Positions 52,393 through 62,456 of a stretch of DNA of 64,000 nt are shown piece by piece (position 1 is the first letter of the stretch; each line of letters begins with the position of its first letter). The stretch spans positions 1-64,000 of the forward strand of contig JAVUPY010000041.1 of NCBI GenBank assembly GCA_032252755.1, read 5' to 3'. Under the pieces are notes generated by a model. It was not told where the DNA came from and ran no database searches. It worked only from the letters and a program-made list of their open reading frames with translations. The stretch comes from Terriglobia bacterium (lineage in GTDB: Bacteria > Acidobacteriota > Terriglobia > Terriglobales > Acidobacteriaceae). The position numbers were made by a program, and so were the translations under genes.

Positions 52393-53439
52393 TTACCAGC
52401 GGAAATTCGCCCCGAAAATGGAACGATCGTTATCACCGAGGATACGCACCAGTTCTTGCGTAAAGTAGTCGACATCGGGGACGCTCTGTCCGTACCGCTT
52501 TTCGTAGGTAGCGCGGCTCTTGTCGATGTCGTCCTTGAGCCTGTCATAAAGATCCCTTGTTGCGCGGCCTTCATTCACCTTGGCCTGGTTGTACAGCTTG
52601 ATTTCTTCGACCAGCAGTTTCGCGAAGCGTCGCGCCTTATTGCGGACTTCGTCTTCTCCATTGGATGCCGGAGTTGCTGCAGGTACTGGCGGCGGCATTG
52701 GCATAGCCCCAGGGGGTGCGGCAACCGCGACGGCAACCGCGGCCGTCGCCGCGACAGGTTTTGGCGTGACTGGCGCGGGTGTAGGAGCGGGCGGCATTTC
52801 CTGCGCGGCGTGATGGTCCGCGGGTGCGACTTTGCGGAATGAGAGCACCTCCAACCACAATCCCGTGCAGCGAACCAGTAGTTCGAGCGCGGAGGCATTC
52901 AGTCCAGCGGCACCTTTTTCACCGCCGTCGGCGTAAACCATCGCCGCAACCTTTTCCTTGATGACCAGCGGCAGCAGAACGACATTGCCGTCCGCCGGAT
53001 GTCCGAAGCGGCTTACGAACGATGAATCAAATTCGTCGGCTGCGGCAGCCGAAGGTGTTCGGTTGTGCAGCACGCGTTCGCAGAGGCCCCGGGTGCAGTC
53101 GGTGCTGAAGTGCCGGAAAGCCTCGTTGTCGTCGAATCCGCGCGACTGCCAACCGGTAGCGGTTGTGCCTCGGACGACGAGCAGGCCCGCGCGCTGCGAG
53201 AAATTGATCGCTCCGTCCAGCAGGGCCTTCAGGATGTCGGTCTGCGTGGTCGCGTCCTGGACCGATGCCACAGCGGCGTTTAAGAGATCAGTGGGCGCGG
53301 TACCGTGAGCCTCTTGGGGCTCGCGCTTCAGCTCCGCAAGACGATCGCGTACTGCTTCGCTGATGGCGGCGGAGTGCTCTCCAACCACCTCGCGTACGAT
53401 TCGCTCGACTTGTTCACGGACTCGGCTGAGGTCAGTCAT
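52393..53439 (-). CDS. GAF-like cytoplasmic protein with Ala/Pro-rich hinge
   Basis: 348 residues. Residues ~1-60 are helical (LSRVREQVERIVREVVGEHSA). Residues ~60-200 look like a GAF/EAL-associated sensory fold (TTQTDILKALLDGAINFSQRAGLLVVRGTTATGWQSRGF and VVLLPLVIKEKVAAMVYADGG). A Pro/Ala-rich hinge (~215-265, PPAPTPAPVTPKPVAATAAV) leads into a C-terminal helical segment (AKLLVEEIKLYNQAKVNEGR). No catalytic motif is seen. It is in an operon-like position 15 bp before the lytic transglycosylase, upstream of the VOC protein. Function unknown. Confidence 0.75.
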   Translation of the reverse strand: MTDLSRVREQVERIVREVVGEHSAAISEAVRDRLAELKREPQEAHGTAPTDLLNAAVASVQDATTQTDILKALLDGAINFSQRAGLLVVRGTTATGWQSRGFDDNEAFRHFSTDCTRGLCERVLHNRTPSAAAADEFDSSFVSRFGHPADGNVVLLPLVIKEKVAAMVYADGGEKGAAGLNASALELLVRCTGLWLEVLSFRKVAPADHHAAQEMPPAPTPAPVTPKPVAATAAVAVAVAAPPGAMPMPPPVPAATPASNGEDEVRNKARRFAKLLVEEIKLYNQAKVNEGRATRDLYDRLKDDIDKSRATYEKRYGQSVPDVDYFTQELVRILGDNDRSIFGANFRW

Positions 53440-53549
53440 GCGCTCATTTTTCAGCTACTTGGCGGTATTTGCAGTATAGGCAACATGCGTCCGGTGTCAA
53501 TAACGGTTAGCCCTGAGAAGGTCTGGGACTTAGGTAACCTGCCATGGGT

Positions 53550-53960
53550 TTAGGTGAGCTGAACCGGGGTTCCGCCCCAATCGCGAGGATCGCTATCGGC
53601 GATGGATTGCGTGAAGGTCCAGCGGTGCCCGCCAATGTCTGTGGCATTGTATTGGCGCTCGCCGTAGGGGTAATCGGCAGGCTCACGTGAGATGACCGCT
53701 CCGTGTGCACGGGCGCGCTCGCAATGCCGGTCGATATTCTCGACGCGAACCATCACATGACCTACATCGGTGCGACCGGGCTGGCGCTCGATGGCGACCA
53801 TGGCGCCCTCGCCGATATTGATCTGACAGCGGTGGTTGCCGATCCGCAGGCGAACAGTAAAGCCGAACGCCACGCACAGCCAGTCAGCGGCCTGGTTCAC
53901 GTCGTCGTAGGGAAGTTCAGGAATAACGGTGGTGTTCGGGATGGACCGGTTGCGCAACAT
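53550..53960 (-). CDS. VOC (glyoxalase/bleomycin-resistance-like) protein
   Basis: 136 residues with the two-module VOC fold: NTTVIPELPYDDVNQAADWLCVAFGF, then HRCQINIGEGAMVAI..., HVMVRVENIDRHCERARAHGAVISREPADYPYGERQYNATDIGGHRWTF. In the family the metal ligands are His/Glu in paired strands; here a His in HVMVRV, Glu in PYGERQYNATD and His in GGHRW are visible. Activity unknown (lyase, dioxygenase, or drug-binding). It is 18 bp downstream of lspA, in the same operon. Confidence 0.85.
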   Translation of the reverse strand: MLRNRSIPNTTVIPELPYDDVNQAADWLCVAFGFTVRLRIGNHRCQINIGEGAMVAIERQPGRTDVGHVMVRVENIDRHCERARAHGAVISREPADYPYGERQYNATDIGGHRWTFTQSIADSDPRDWGGTPVQLT

Positions 53961-53978
53961 GGCTGCAGCCTCCCGCGA

Positions 53979-54497
53979 TCATTGACCGCCGGTGACGGAG
54001 TGCTCTCGGACCGCGTCCTTGGCGAAGACAATCTCCAGCATGAGCAAGACGGCACCTACGACGATGCAACTGTCGGCGACATTGAAGTCTGGCCAGACGT
54101 GCGAGCCGATGTAGAAGTGGAGGAAATCGGTGACCTGTCCCCTGGCGATGCGATCCCAGAGATTGCCGATGGCGCCACCCAGAATCAGCGACAAACCGAT
54201 GGCCGTGGTGGGCAGCGCGTGATCGCTGCGCCAGAGAAGGTAGCCGACGACGGCGAGCGCAAGACCGGAGAAGCCGACGAGCAGGGCGGTCCGCCACTCC
54301 GAGGTGGAATCGGCGAAGAGGCCGAAGGCGGCGCCGCGATTGTGTACGTGCGTGATCTGGAAAAATCCAGGGATCACGGTGATGGCGTCACTGGTGGGCA
54401 GCGTGCGCTCGATGATGATCTTCGTGATGCGATCGAGCAGAATCGCGCCGACGGCGATGGCGAGGTGTATCCAGCGTAAACCGTGCGTCTTAGGCAA
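53979..54497 (-). CDS. lspA: Lipoprotein signal peptidase (signal peptidase II)
   Basis: 172 residues, with four membrane helices and both catalytic Asp blocks: NLWDRIARGQVTDFLHFYIG and NVADSCIVVG. The substrate-gating block NRGAAFGLFAD is present (family NxGAAFG). It cleaves the signal peptide of prolipoproteins after lipidation at Cys, so it serves the lipoproteins in this window (14664, 49586). The start codon follows 3 bp after the ileS stop, the classical ileS-lspA order. It is an essential enzyme and the target of globomycin. Confidence 0.96.
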   Translation of the reverse strand: MPKTHGLRWIHLAIAVGAILLDRITKIIIERTLPTSDAITVIPGFFQITHVHNRGAAFGLFADSTSEWRTALLVGFSGLALAVVGYLLWRSDHALPTTAIGLSLILGGAIGNLWDRIARGQVTDFLHFYIGSHVWPDFNVADSCIVVGAVLLMLEIVFAKDAVREHSVTGGQ

Positions 54498-54500
54498 TAC

Positions 54501-57332
54501 TCAGCCTCGCTCTATTTCGGCAAGCGTGGCGCTGCAGCGCTCGCAAACTGTGGGATAAACCTTGTCCTCGCCAACGTGCGTCGAGTAGTTCCAGCAACGC
54601 TCGCACTTCTGTCCGGGAGCGCGCTCGGCCTTGACGGAGAGGGCGGCACCTTGGAGAACGTCGGTCGCCGAGACGACGAAGAACGCGTTCAGGTGCTTGC
54701 GGTGTTTGTTCAGCAACTCGAACGTTTCCTTCGGAGTCGTGATGGTGACCTTGGCTTCAAGCGAGTCGTTGATCGTCTTGTCCTGGCGCACGGTCTCGAG
54801 TGCCTTCAGAACTTCTTCGCGGATCTCGAAGAGCTTGTCCCAATCGGCAGCGACGGTCGCAACGTGAGCCGAGTCGCGCACCGGACCGGTAATTTCACCG
54901 GGGTTGGGGAACAGTTCCAGGTGAACGCTCTCGCTTCGACCGGCAACGTGTGGCAGATACTGCCAGATCTCGTCGGCGGTGAAGGTCATGATGGGCGCGA
55001 CCAGCCGCACGAGAGCTTCGCCGATTCGCCAGATGGCGGTCTGGGCGGAGCGGCGCGCGAGCGATTTCGGCGCGGCGGTGTAGAGACGGTCCTTCAGGAT
55101 CGAGAAGTAGATTGCGCTCAGGTCGACGACGCAGAAATCGTTCAGCCGGTGATAGACGCGATGGAAGACCATCTCCTCGTACCACTGGCGAACCTGCTTC
55201 GCGAATTCTTCCGTGCGCAGCAGCATGTACTGGTCGAGCGGCTGCATGTCGTCGAATGCGACCGCGTCATGCGCGGGATCGAAGCCGTCGAGGTTACTGA
55301 GCACGTAACGGAAGGTGTTGCGAATCTTCTTGTAGTTCTCGCCGATGCGCTCCATGAGCGCTTCTGTGCCAACGACGTCTTCGCGGAAGTCGACGGATGC
55401 GACCCAGAGTCGCACGATTTCGCCGCCGAGGCGCTTGGCGATATCGACGGGATCTACAACGTTGCCGAGCGACTTCGATTGCGCGCGGCCCTGGTCATCG
55501 AGTGTCCAGCCGCAGGTGGTCACGCCACGGAAGGGGGCAGCCTCATGCAAGCCGAGAGCGCAGAGCAGGGAAGAGTGGAACCATCCGCGATGCTGGTCGC
55601 CGCCTTCGAGGTAAAGGTCGGCGGGCCAGGGCAGTCCGTCGCGGCCGAGAACCGCCGCTTGCGACGATCCGCTCTCGAACCACACGTCGATGATGTCCAT
55701 CTCCTTGCGGAAGTTCGTGCTGCCGCACTTCGCGCATTTGACGCCGGCGGGGAGGATGTCCGAAGGCTTGCGCTTATACCACGCGTCCGAGCCTTCTTTG
55801 CCGAACATCGCGACGACCGCGCGGTTGGCTTCCTTCGAGATCAGCAGTTCGTTGCAGCTTTCGCAGAAGAAGACGGCGATGGGCACACCCCAGACGCGCT
55901 GGCGCGAGATGCACCAGTCGGGGCGCGTGGCGATCATGTTCGAGATGCGGCCTTCACCCCAGGCGGGATCCCAACGCACCTTCGCGATCTCGTCGAGCGC
56001 CTTAGAACGCAGGGTGCCGTCGCCGAGCTTCGCTTCCATGGAGATGAACCATTGCTCGGTGGCGCGGAAGATTACCGGGTTGTGGCAGCGCCAGCAATGC
56101 GGATACGAGTGCTCGAGCTTGTCATACCCCATCAGCACGCCGCGCGTGCGAAGCAACTCTACGATCTTCTCGTTGGCGTCAAAGACCTTGAGGCCATCGT
56201 ATTCGGGTAGGCCATTGCGCAGGCGTCCCGCTTCGTCGACGTTGCAGGTCTGGTCGAGCCCGTACTTCACGCCGGTATAGAAGTCATCCGCACCGTGAGA
56301 GGGGGCCGTGTGGACCGCGCCGGTGCCCTGGTCCATGGTGACGTAATCGCCGAGCACGCCAAGAATCTTGCGATCCAGGAACGGGTGCGAGTAGGTCGTG
56401 TGTTCGAGCTTTGTGCCCGGGAAGGTAGCGATCTTCTTCACCGGCCCGAGGCTGCACAGGCGCGAGGTGTCGTCCGCAAGCTTGTCGGCAACGATATAGA
56501 CCCAGTCGCTGGACTCGAGCGCGACGTAATCTTCCGTCGGGCTGAACGTCACTGCCATGGACGCAGGCAACGTCCACGGAGTCGTCGTCCAGATGATGGT
56601 TGCGACCTTCTTGCCCTTCAGTGCTGGATCGATTTTTTCGGGTTCACTGGTCAGGGCGTAGCGAACCCAGATGCTGGGGCTGACGTGGTTCTCGTACTCG
56701 ACTTCGGCCTCGGCGAGCGCGGTCTTGTCGTGGATGCACCAGTAGACCGGCTTCAGGCCCTTGTAGACCATGCCCTTCTCGAGGAAGGCGAAGAAGTTCT
56801 TCATGACCGCGGCTTCATACTGCGGGCTCATGGTGGAGTAAGGATGGAAGAAGTCGCCGAAGACGCCGATGCGCATGAACTGCGTCCGCTGCAGGTCGAG
56901 GAACTTTTCGGCGTACTTGCGGCACTCGTCGCGAACCTGGAGAGGATCCATCTCGAGCTTCTTGCGCCCAAGTTTCTCGTCGACCTTGATTTCGATGGGG
57001 AGGCCGTGACAATCCCAGCCGGGGACGTAGGGCGAGTCGTAGCCCGCCATAGTGCGCGTCTTGACGACAAAGTCCTTCAGCGACTTGTTCATCGCCGTGC
57101 CGAGGTGAATGGGCCCGTTCGCATAGGGCGGCCCATCGTGCAGAACGTACGAAGGCCGTCCCGAGCTTGCCTTGCGAATCTTTCCGTAGAGATCGATTTC
57201 CTTCCAGCGTTCGAGCAACTTAGGCTCGTTCGTCGGCAGGTTCGCCTTCATAGGAAAGCCGGTTTTCGGCAGGTTCAGGGTCTTCTTCAACTCAAGAGGC
57301 GCGGGTTGTGTTGCTCTGTCGGTGTCGGCCAA
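54501..57332 (-). CDS. ileS: Isoleucyl-tRNA synthetase
   Basis: 943 residues. HIGH-type motif [13 protein letters not shown]; the KMSKS block is [11 protein letters not shown], a usual variant. The editing domain CP1 (~200-400) has [17 protein letters not shown]. The C-terminal zinc domain is [27 protein letters not shown]. IleRS charges tRNA-Ile and edits valine. The chain length fits the bacterial type. The upstream region (57333-57685, 353 bp) shows no T-box or leader peptide, so constitutive expression is assumed. It leads the minus-strand operon with lspA and the VOC gene. Confidence 0.98.
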   Translation of the reverse strand: MADTDRATQPAPLELKKTLNLPKTGFPMKANLPTNEPKLLERWKEIDLYGKIRKASSGRPSYVLHDGPPYANGPIHLGTAMNKSLKDFVVKTRTMAGYDSPYVPGWDCHGLPIEIKVDEKLGRKKLEMDPLQVRDECRKYAEKFLDLQRTQFMRIGVFGDFFHPYSTMSPQYEAAVMKNFFAFLEKGMVYKGLKPVYWCIHDKTALAEAEVEYENHVSPSIWVRYALTSEPEKIDPALKGKKVATIIWTTTPWTLPASMAVTFSPTEDYVALESSDWVYIVADKLADDTSRLCSLGPVKKIATFPGTKLEHTTYSHPFLDRKILGVLGDYVTMDQGTGAVHTAPSHGADDFYTGVKYGLDQTCNVDEAGRLRNGLPEYDGLKVFDANEKIVELLRTRGVLMGYDKLEHSYPHCWRCHNPVIFRATEQWFISMEAKLGDGTLRSKALDEIAKVRWDPAWGEGRISNMIATRPDWCISRQRVWGVPIAVFFCESCNELLISKEANRAVVAMFGKEGSDAWYKRKPSDILPAGVKCAKCGSTNFRKEMDIIDVWFESGSSQAAVLGRDGLPWPADLYLEGGDQHRGWFHSSLLCALGLHEAAPFRGVTTCGWTLDDQGRAQSKSLGNVVDPVDIAKRLGGEIVRLWVASVDFREDVVGTEALMERIGENYKKIRNTFRYVLSNLDGFDPAHDAVAFDDMQPLDQYMLLRTEEFAKQVRQWYEEMVFHRVYHRLNDFCVVDLSAIYFSILKDRLYTAAPKSLARRSAQTAIWRIGEALVRLVAPIMTFTADEIWQYLPHVAGRSESVHLELFPNPGEITGPVRDSAHVATVAADWDKLFEIREEVLKALETVRQDKTINDSLEAKVTITTPKETFELLNKHRKHLNAFFVVSATDVLQGAALSVKAERAPGQKCERCWNYSTHVGEDKVYPTVCERCSATLAEIERG

Positions 57333-57685
57333 GGGACAGCTAGGCTCCTAAACTGCCCCACTCTCACCGAATCATGCGCAGAAGGGTAGGGCTGCTCAAA
57401 ATTTCATTATAGGGAGCGAATTTCGCGCAGTCCAATGTAGCCCCGGAATTGTGTCTGGAATGTAAATCTTTAGCTGTTTGGGAACCCTGCACCGCAGGAA
57501 TGGCATCAGAGTACACATCCGAAGAATCCGAGGAGTTTGGGCCAGACGGAAGGATTCTCGGTTCCATGGAGAAATACAAAGGGACTGCAGCATTCACAAC
57601 GAGGTGCAACCTTGGCAGGTGACGTGCTCATCCTTACAACAGCCGCGACAGCGGTCGCGCTACTAGAAGGGCCGAAACAAGCGTT
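57333..57685. other. Divergent intergenic region ileS-tonB, nothing recognised
   Basis: This 353-bp region separates divergent ileS and tonB, so it should carry two promoters. No T-box, riboswitch or repeat family A-D copy was seen. Small overlapping frames here lack ribosome-binding sites and coding bias. Confidence 0.45.
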
Positions 57686-58684
57686 ATGGCATACCAGGAA
57701 ATGTTCCCCCGACCCGAAGTACCCGAGCTGAATCTCCTGCCGAAGGAGCGGTTCGATCTTGGGCTATGGGAGTCGTTGAAGCAGAATTACCACGACACTT
57801 TCCATCCTGAGAAGCTTCCGCCCCTGCAACTCACATCGCGTCCGGTCAAGGTGCGCGAAATTTGGGGTGATTACAACTATCGCCGGCGCGGTGCGTGGGG
57901 CTCGGCGGTTTTGCACGCGTTGGCGGTGGGCGGCCTGATCGCGATTTCCATTATGGGCGCGAAGGTTGTTCACGAGGTGCAGAAGCAGGAAACCGTCAGC
58001 TTGATCGCGCCGGATATTTCGCAATACGTTCCGATGTCTGCAAAAAAGAATGATGACGTCGGTGGTGGCGGTGGCGGCGGCGATCGCGACAAACTCAAGG
58101 CGCCGAAAGGCAGGCTGCCAAAGTTCGCGATGGAACAGATTACGCCCCCGGCGATGGTTATCCGCAATGACAATCCCAAGCTGCCGGTTGAGCCGACTGT
58201 GGTTGTCCCACCGCAGGTGAAGATGGCGAATGCGGCATTGCCGAACCTCGGTGACATGAAGGCTGTGATTCCTACCGGCCCGATGTCTAACGGAACGGGT
58301 AGCGGCGGCGGAATCGGTTCGGGCAGCGGTGGCGGTGTCGGTTCCGGCTCTGGACCGGGTGTTGGTCCAGGACGTGGCGGCGGCATAGGTGGCGGAGTGT
58401 TTCGCGTAGGTGGCGGTGTTTCTGCTCCTCGCGCGCTAGATACGCCTGATCCGGAGTATTCCGACGAAGCTCGCAAGGCGAAGTACCAGGGAACCTGCGT
58501 GCTGTGGCTGATCGTGGATGAGAACGGCAAGCCGCGCGATATCAAGATTGCTCGCAGTCTGGGCATGGGTCTCGATCAAAAGGCGATCGAAGCCGTGCGC
58601 AAGTGGAAGTTTGAGCCGGCAATGAAGGACGGCCGCCCGGTGGCGGTGCAGATCAACGTTGAAGTTAACTTCCGGCTCTACTGA
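57686..58684 (+). CDS. tonB: TonB-family energy transducer
   Basis: 332 residues. One membrane helix near 74-92 (VLHALAVGGLIAISIMGAKV) preceded by a cytoplasmic ~70-residue region (unusually long for TonB). The periplasmic part has Pro-rich segments and a Gly/Ser linker of ~60 residues (SGSGGGVGSGSGPGVGPGRG). The C-terminal TonB domain is DTPDPEYSDEARKAKYQGTC..., IKIARSLGMGLDQKAIEAVRKWKFEPAMKDGRPV. It transmits the proton-motive force to TonB-dependent receptors such as the Oar-like protein in this window. ExbB/ExbD are not present. Confidence 0.92.
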   Translation: MAYQEMFPRPEVPELNLLPKERFDLGLWESLKQNYHDTFHPEKLPPLQLTSRPVKVREIWGDYNYRRRGAWGSAVLHALAVGGLIAISIMGAKVVHEVQKQETVSLIAPDISQYVPMSAKKNDDVGGGGGGGDRDKLKAPKGRLPKFAMEQITPPAMVIRNDNPKLPVEPTVVVPPQVKMANAALPNLGDMKAVIPTGPMSNGTGSGGGIGSGSGGGVGSGSGPGVGPGRGGGIGGGVFRVGGGVSAPRALDTPDPEYSDEARKAKYQGTCVLWLIVDENGKPRDIKIARSLGMGLDQKAIEAVRKWKFEPAMKDGRPVAVQINVEVNFRLY

Positions 58685-58701
58685 TTCGGGCGCGTGTCCT
58701 G

Positions 58702-58723
58702 CATCTGCCGCGATTGGCAGGTG
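58702..58723. repeat. Repeat family A, reduced copy after tonB
   Basis: CATCTGCC (58702-58709) pairs with GGCAGGTG (58716-58723) with one G-T pair, 17 bp after the tonB stop. It is the shortest copy. A stronger terminator lies 24 bp further. Confidence 0.5.
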
Positions 58724-58746
58724 TGAGAAGTGCAACCCGAAGACCG

Positions 58747-58784
58747 AAAGGGAGAGGAGAACCTGCCTCTCCCTTTGATTTTTT
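58747..58784 (+). terminator. Rho-independent terminator of tonB
   Basis: AAAGGGAGAGG (58747-58757), loop AGAACCTG, CCTCTCCCTTT (58766-58776), then GATTTTTT. Perfect 11-bp stem. Confidence 0.88.
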
Positions 58785-58930
58785 GCGGGATTTCAAGGCT
58801 ACTGAGCGAATTTCACAGGCTACGTTCCAGTAGTCACTAAGGTGCAGTACCGTTTCAGTCACGCTAACTTCTGCTCTGAGAGCTGCTGCGCGTTTACGCG
58901 AGAGCTCTCGAATTTGTTATCTTGAAAGAT

Positions 58931-60124
58931 ATGGAATCTGCGACTCGAAGCTGTCCTCGATGTGGCGAGGCGCTTCGCGATGCGGCGAACGCATGTCCAT
59001 CTTGTGGTGAAAGCCTGGCAACAGAAACCCGGCCCACGCGCGGGGTGGTCCTGTTGCTGGTAATCGTTCTACTCGGCGGATTCACCGTCACCGGATTCAT
59101 AACTCGAGGTTACAAAGCACGCCAGGAGATGCTGGCCGTAAGGTGGTTTTCTCGCGGAGACCGCGACCTTGCGGCCGGGAACCCGGCACGAGCTGTCGAT
59201 GAAATTCAAACTGCGCTCGCATTTGCTCCAAATGACGATACCTACCGGCTGAAGCTGGCGCTGGCGCTAATGCGGTCGGGACAATTGCCGGAAGCCCGCG
59301 TTCATCTCGCAAATTTGTGGGAGGAGCGGCCCGGCGATGCGACTGTGAATCTGCAGTTGGCGCGAGTGATGGCACGGATGGGAGATGCGCAGGAAGCCGT
59401 CCGCTACTACCACGGAGCGATTTACGGGGTATGGGAAACTCATCCTCTGCAGAATCGCGAGGCAGTGCGGTTTGAACTCGTGAACTATCTTCTCTCGAGT
59501 CACCAAATTGCAGGTGCGCAGGCTGAGCTGATTGCACTGGCTGCGGAGCTTCCTCCAAATAGCGCCCAGCAGGTGAAACTGGGAGACCTTATGATGGAGG
59601 CTGACCAGCCTGATCGCGCTCTGATTGCCTATAAGAATGCTCGCAAGGCCAATCGTAACAATGCACAAGCTGACCTGGGCGCGGCGCAGGCGGCTTTCGC
59701 GCTGCGAAAATACACAGAGGCAAGGGATTATGCGCGACTGGCGGTGAGAATCGATCCGAAAATGGAAGAGGCGACTCAATTGGAAAAGCAGTCCCAGCTG
59801 ATACTCTCCACAGATCCCTACGCGAAGGGTATCAACATCAAGACCCGGGCTGAACGCGCGCAGGCGGCCTATGAGGGGGCTAGCGATCGACTGAATGACT
59901 GTCTGACGAATCACAACGACCCGGCGTTGCAGCAGCTGGCGACGCAACAGGCGTCCAACTTCAAGCGAATTCGGCCGTGGATCCTGCAGCGGGATCCGGA
60001 CCTCCTGGACAATGTGGTGAGCTGGGCCTACCAGGTCGAGGCGACGAGCGAGGGTACCTGCGGGGCTCCGACGGGAGTGGATGCCGCGCTGCTGGTGCTG
60101 GCGCACGGGGCGGGGGCACGCTGA
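58931..60124 (+). CDS. Membrane-anchored zinc-ribbon/TPR protein
   Basis: 397 residues from ATG 58931 (TTG 58922 is a weak alternative). The first 30 residues form a zinc ribbon (CPRCGEAL...CPSCGES). A single membrane helix follows (~38-58, GVVLLLVIVLLGGFTVTGFI), then a long periplasmic helical repeat region with TPR-like units (WFSRGDRDLAAGNPARAVDEI, LKLALALMRSGQLPEARVHL, VNLQLARVMARMGDAQEAVRY). Its stop overlaps the CLC start (TGATG, 60122-60126), so they are coupled. The fusion of ribbon, helix and TPR suggests an assembly scaffold; function unknown. Confidence 0.82.
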   Translation: MESATRSCPRCGEALRDAANACPSCGESLATETRPTRGVVLLLVIVLLGGFTVTGFITRGYKARQEMLAVRWFSRGDRDLAAGNPARAVDEIQTALAFAPNDDTYRLKLALALMRSGQLPEARVHLANLWEERPGDATVNLQLARVMARMGDAQEAVRYYHGAIYGVWETHPLQNREAVRFELVNYLLSSHQIAGAQAELIALAAELPPNSAQQVKLGDLMMEADQPDRALIAYKNARKANRNNAQADLGAAQAAFALRKYTEARDYARLAVRIDPKMEEATQLEKQSQLILSTDPYAKGINIKTRAERAQAAYEGASDRLNDCLTNHNDPALQQLATQQASNFKRIRPWILQRDPDLLDNVVSWAYQVEATSEGTCGAPTGVDAALLVLAHGAGAR

Positions 60125-61890
60125 TGGTGGAGCCCGAAGCCAAAAATGCAGCGAGTCCGGTTCGCCGGAAGTATTGGCGAACCCTCGGCAGTGTTCTTAC
60201 CGGTGAATTTCTCACCGCCCGCGAAGAGCAGTTCTTCCTCCTCCTCGCGATTTTTATCGGTATCTTCTCCGGCTTGGCGGTGGTCTGCTTCCGTATCGCC
60301 ATCGAGTCAGCCCGCCTGGTACTTCTCGGTAGCTCGCTAAAGCCGAGCTTCCCGCGGGTCGTTTTCATCCCGGCCGCCGTCGGACTGTTGATTGCGATTC
60401 TCGTGATTCGGTTCTTCCCCAGGGCGCGTGGCAGCGGCGTCAACCAGACCAAGGGTGCGCTCTACATTTACGACGGTTATATTGCCGGCGACACCGTCAT
60501 CGGAAAATTCATTACCAGTGCGCTGGCTATCGGCAGCGGGCAGTCGCTTGGTCCCGAAGATCCGGCTCTGCAGATTGGCGCCGGGCTGGCGTCGTTCCTG
60601 GGACGGCGTCTGAAGCTCTCGCGCGAGCGCTTGCGCCTGATTGCGCCCGTGGGCGCCGCCGCGGGCCTCGCCGCGGCCTTTAACGCGCCGATCACGGCGG
60701 TGCTGTTCGTCATTGAAGAAGTCGTCGGGCGGTGGAGCGCCGGAACGCTGGGCGCGATCGTGCTGTCGGCTATCTCCAGCGTTGTCGTGGAACGCTGGTT
60801 TCTCGGCGATGCCCCGCTGTTTCGCATTCCGCAATATCACCTCGTTCATCCCGGCGAACTCGGCGCGTATGCCATCCTCGGCGTGATCGGCGGATTCGCT
60901 TCGCTGGCGTTCGTAAAGATGGTCAGCTTTCTGCGCCCGTGGGCAAAGAGGCTTCCGCCGTGGACGCAATACTTCCAACCTGCTGTGGCGGGCGCGATCA
61001 TCGGCGTAATAGCAATCTGGTTTCCGCAAGTGATGGGCGCAGGCTACGACTACATGGACCAGGCGATGCACGGGCAGTTCCCGTGGAAGCTGCTCCTGAT
61101 CCTGGCCGGGCTGAAGATCGCCGCGACGGGCTTCTCCTTCAGCAGCGGGACTCCGGGCGGACTATTCGCTCCCACCCTTTTCATCGGCGCCATGATCGGG
61201 GGCGGCGTGGGCATGTTCGAGCGGGCGCTGTTTCCGCACCTGTCGGTTCCGGTCGGAGCTTACGCGATGGTCGGCATGGGAACGCTGTTCGCGGGAATCT
61301 TGCGCGCACCTATGACGTCAGTGTTCATGATTTTGGAGGTCTCGGGGAATTACTCCATTATTCTCCCGGTGATCATCTCGGACACGATTGCGTACTTCAT
61401 CTCGCGACAGTTCCAGCCGACACCAATCTTCGACCTGCTCTCGCGACAGGACGGACTGGACCTTCCTTCGCTGGAAGAAGAGCGCGAGTTGGAAGTCCTG
61501 CGGGTTGAAACCGCAATGCAGCCGCGCCCAATTGTTCTCTCGGGCTTCGAGATGCTTGCCGACGCGCGCCGTATTGCGCAAGCTTCGGGACAGAAGTTCT
61601 TCCTCGTGCAGATGGCTTCGGGAAACTGGGCGGGAATTACGAAAGAGGCACTGATGGACGGAAATGCCAACGACCAAGCTCCGCTCGCGACGGTTGCAGG
61701 ACAGATGCTGCCGCAACTCTATCCCGATCATCCTCTGGATTACGCGTTGCGCATGATCGGCGAGTTGCCCATGCTTCCCGTCGTGCATCGCGCCGACCAC
61801 AGCAAATTGCTGGGCGTCATTAACCTGGAAGACGTCATCCGCGCTTACCGCACCAGCGGAGGGGAAGCGCCGGAGCGCGCACCTCTTTAG
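60124..61890 (+). CDS. CLC-type chloride channel/transporter with CBS-like tail
   Basis: 588 residues from ATG 60124, the start given by overlap with the upstream stop; the open frame further upstream overlaps the TPR gene. CLC helices are visible; ion-path motifs are GSGVNQTKG (family GSGIP), GPEDPALQIGAG (family GREGP, with the gating Glu retained) and GGLFAPTLFIGAMIGGG (family GxFxP). The C-terminal ~130 residues form a regulatory part with two CBS-like halves (DARRIAQASGQKFFLVQM, LPVVHRADHSKLLGVINLEDVI). It moves Cl- or F- across the inner membrane. It is the distal gene of a two-gene operon. Confidence 0.93.
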   Translation: MVEPEAKNAASPVRRKYWRTLGSVLTGEFLTAREEQFFLLLAIFIGIFSGLAVVCFRIAIESARLVLLGSSLKPSFPRVVFIPAAVGLLIAILVIRFFPRARGSGVNQTKGALYIYDGYIAGDTVIGKFITSALAIGSGQSLGPEDPALQIGAGLASFLGRRLKLSRERLRLIAPVGAAAGLAAAFNAPITAVLFVIEEVVGRWSAGTLGAIVLSAISSVVVERWFLGDAPLFRIPQYHLVHPGELGAYAILGVIGGFASLAFVKMVSFLRPWAKRLPPWTQYFQPAVAGAIIGVIAIWFPQVMGAGYDYMDQAMHGQFPWKLLLILAGLKIAATGFSFSSGTPGGLFAPTLFIGAMIGGGVGMFERALFPHLSVPVGAYAMVGMGTLFAGILRAPMTSVFMILEVSGNYSIILPVIISDTIAYFISRQFQPTPIFDLLSRQDGLDLPSLEEERELEVLRVETAMQPRPIVLSGFEMLADARRIAQASGQKFFLVQMASGNWAGITKEALMDGNANDQAPLATVAGQMLPQLYPDHPLDYALRMIGELPMLPVVHRADHSKLLGVINLEDVIRAYRTSGGEAPERAPL

Positions 61891-62060
61891 GTCCGATGTC
61901 TCTGCAATGAGGGTTGCAAAAGGAATTCTCTGCGAGCAGCTTTCTTTGGCTCCATGCATCCAACTTAGTGCCTGCACCAGGGCAAATTGCTTCAACGAGT
62001 GGCTCTGCCGTGCAGAATTTGACGACTCCTTAGTGGAGTTTTAGACTCGCCTTCATTGCG

Positions 62061-62381
62061 ATGCGCAAGACGCTGCTACATCTGGTGGCCGTGGTGATCC
62101 TGGCCGGAATGCTCGGGGGGCATATCTCCGAACTACTCGACCACTGGGATCACACGTTGAAGACGGGCCAGGATGTGGACTACACAGTTGTCGTCATGGC
62201 AGCGTGCCTGGGAGTGGTGTTCGCGGTTGGCAGGAAGATGCTATCCGTAGCATCGCAACTTCTGAGGCGCGTAAAACTGCTGGAAATCTCAAATCATCTT
62301 TTCGTCGCTCTCCGAACCACTCCGCTCGATCGACTCGCGACGGGCCCTCCTATATCACTTCAATCGCCACTTCGAATCTAG
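62061..62381 (+). CDS. Small two-helix membrane protein, unknown function
   Basis: 106 residues. Hydrophobic helices lie at ~5-25 (LLHLVAVVILAGMLGGHI) and ~42-60 (YTVVVMAACLGVVFAVGR), followed by a basic/amphipathic C-terminus. ATG 62061 with no clear Shine-Dalgarno. It precedes an efflux ABC operon by ~76 bp on the same strand, so it may be transcribed with it. No motif is recognised. Confidence 0.6.
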   Translation: MRKTLLHLVAVVILAGMLGGHISELLDHWDHTLKTGQDVDYTVVVMAACLGVVFAVGRKMLSVASQLLRRVKLLEISNHLFVALRTTPLDRLATGPPISLQSPLRI

Positions 62382-62456
62382 TGCTTTCTGCTGTGCTGAG
62401 AACTGCTGAGGGCAGTGTGTGCCTCGGTTCGTTACCACCTTGCGCAGCGGGGAGCC

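Noticed and set aside
54483-57389. Long open frames (575 and 364 codons) antisense to ileS
   Set aside because: Same cause as above; the minus-strand protein is unmistakable IleRS with intact motifs throughout.
57333-57480. T-box or amino-acid leader before ileS
   Set aside because: No specifier loop, T-box core or Ile-rich leader peptide found on the minus strand.
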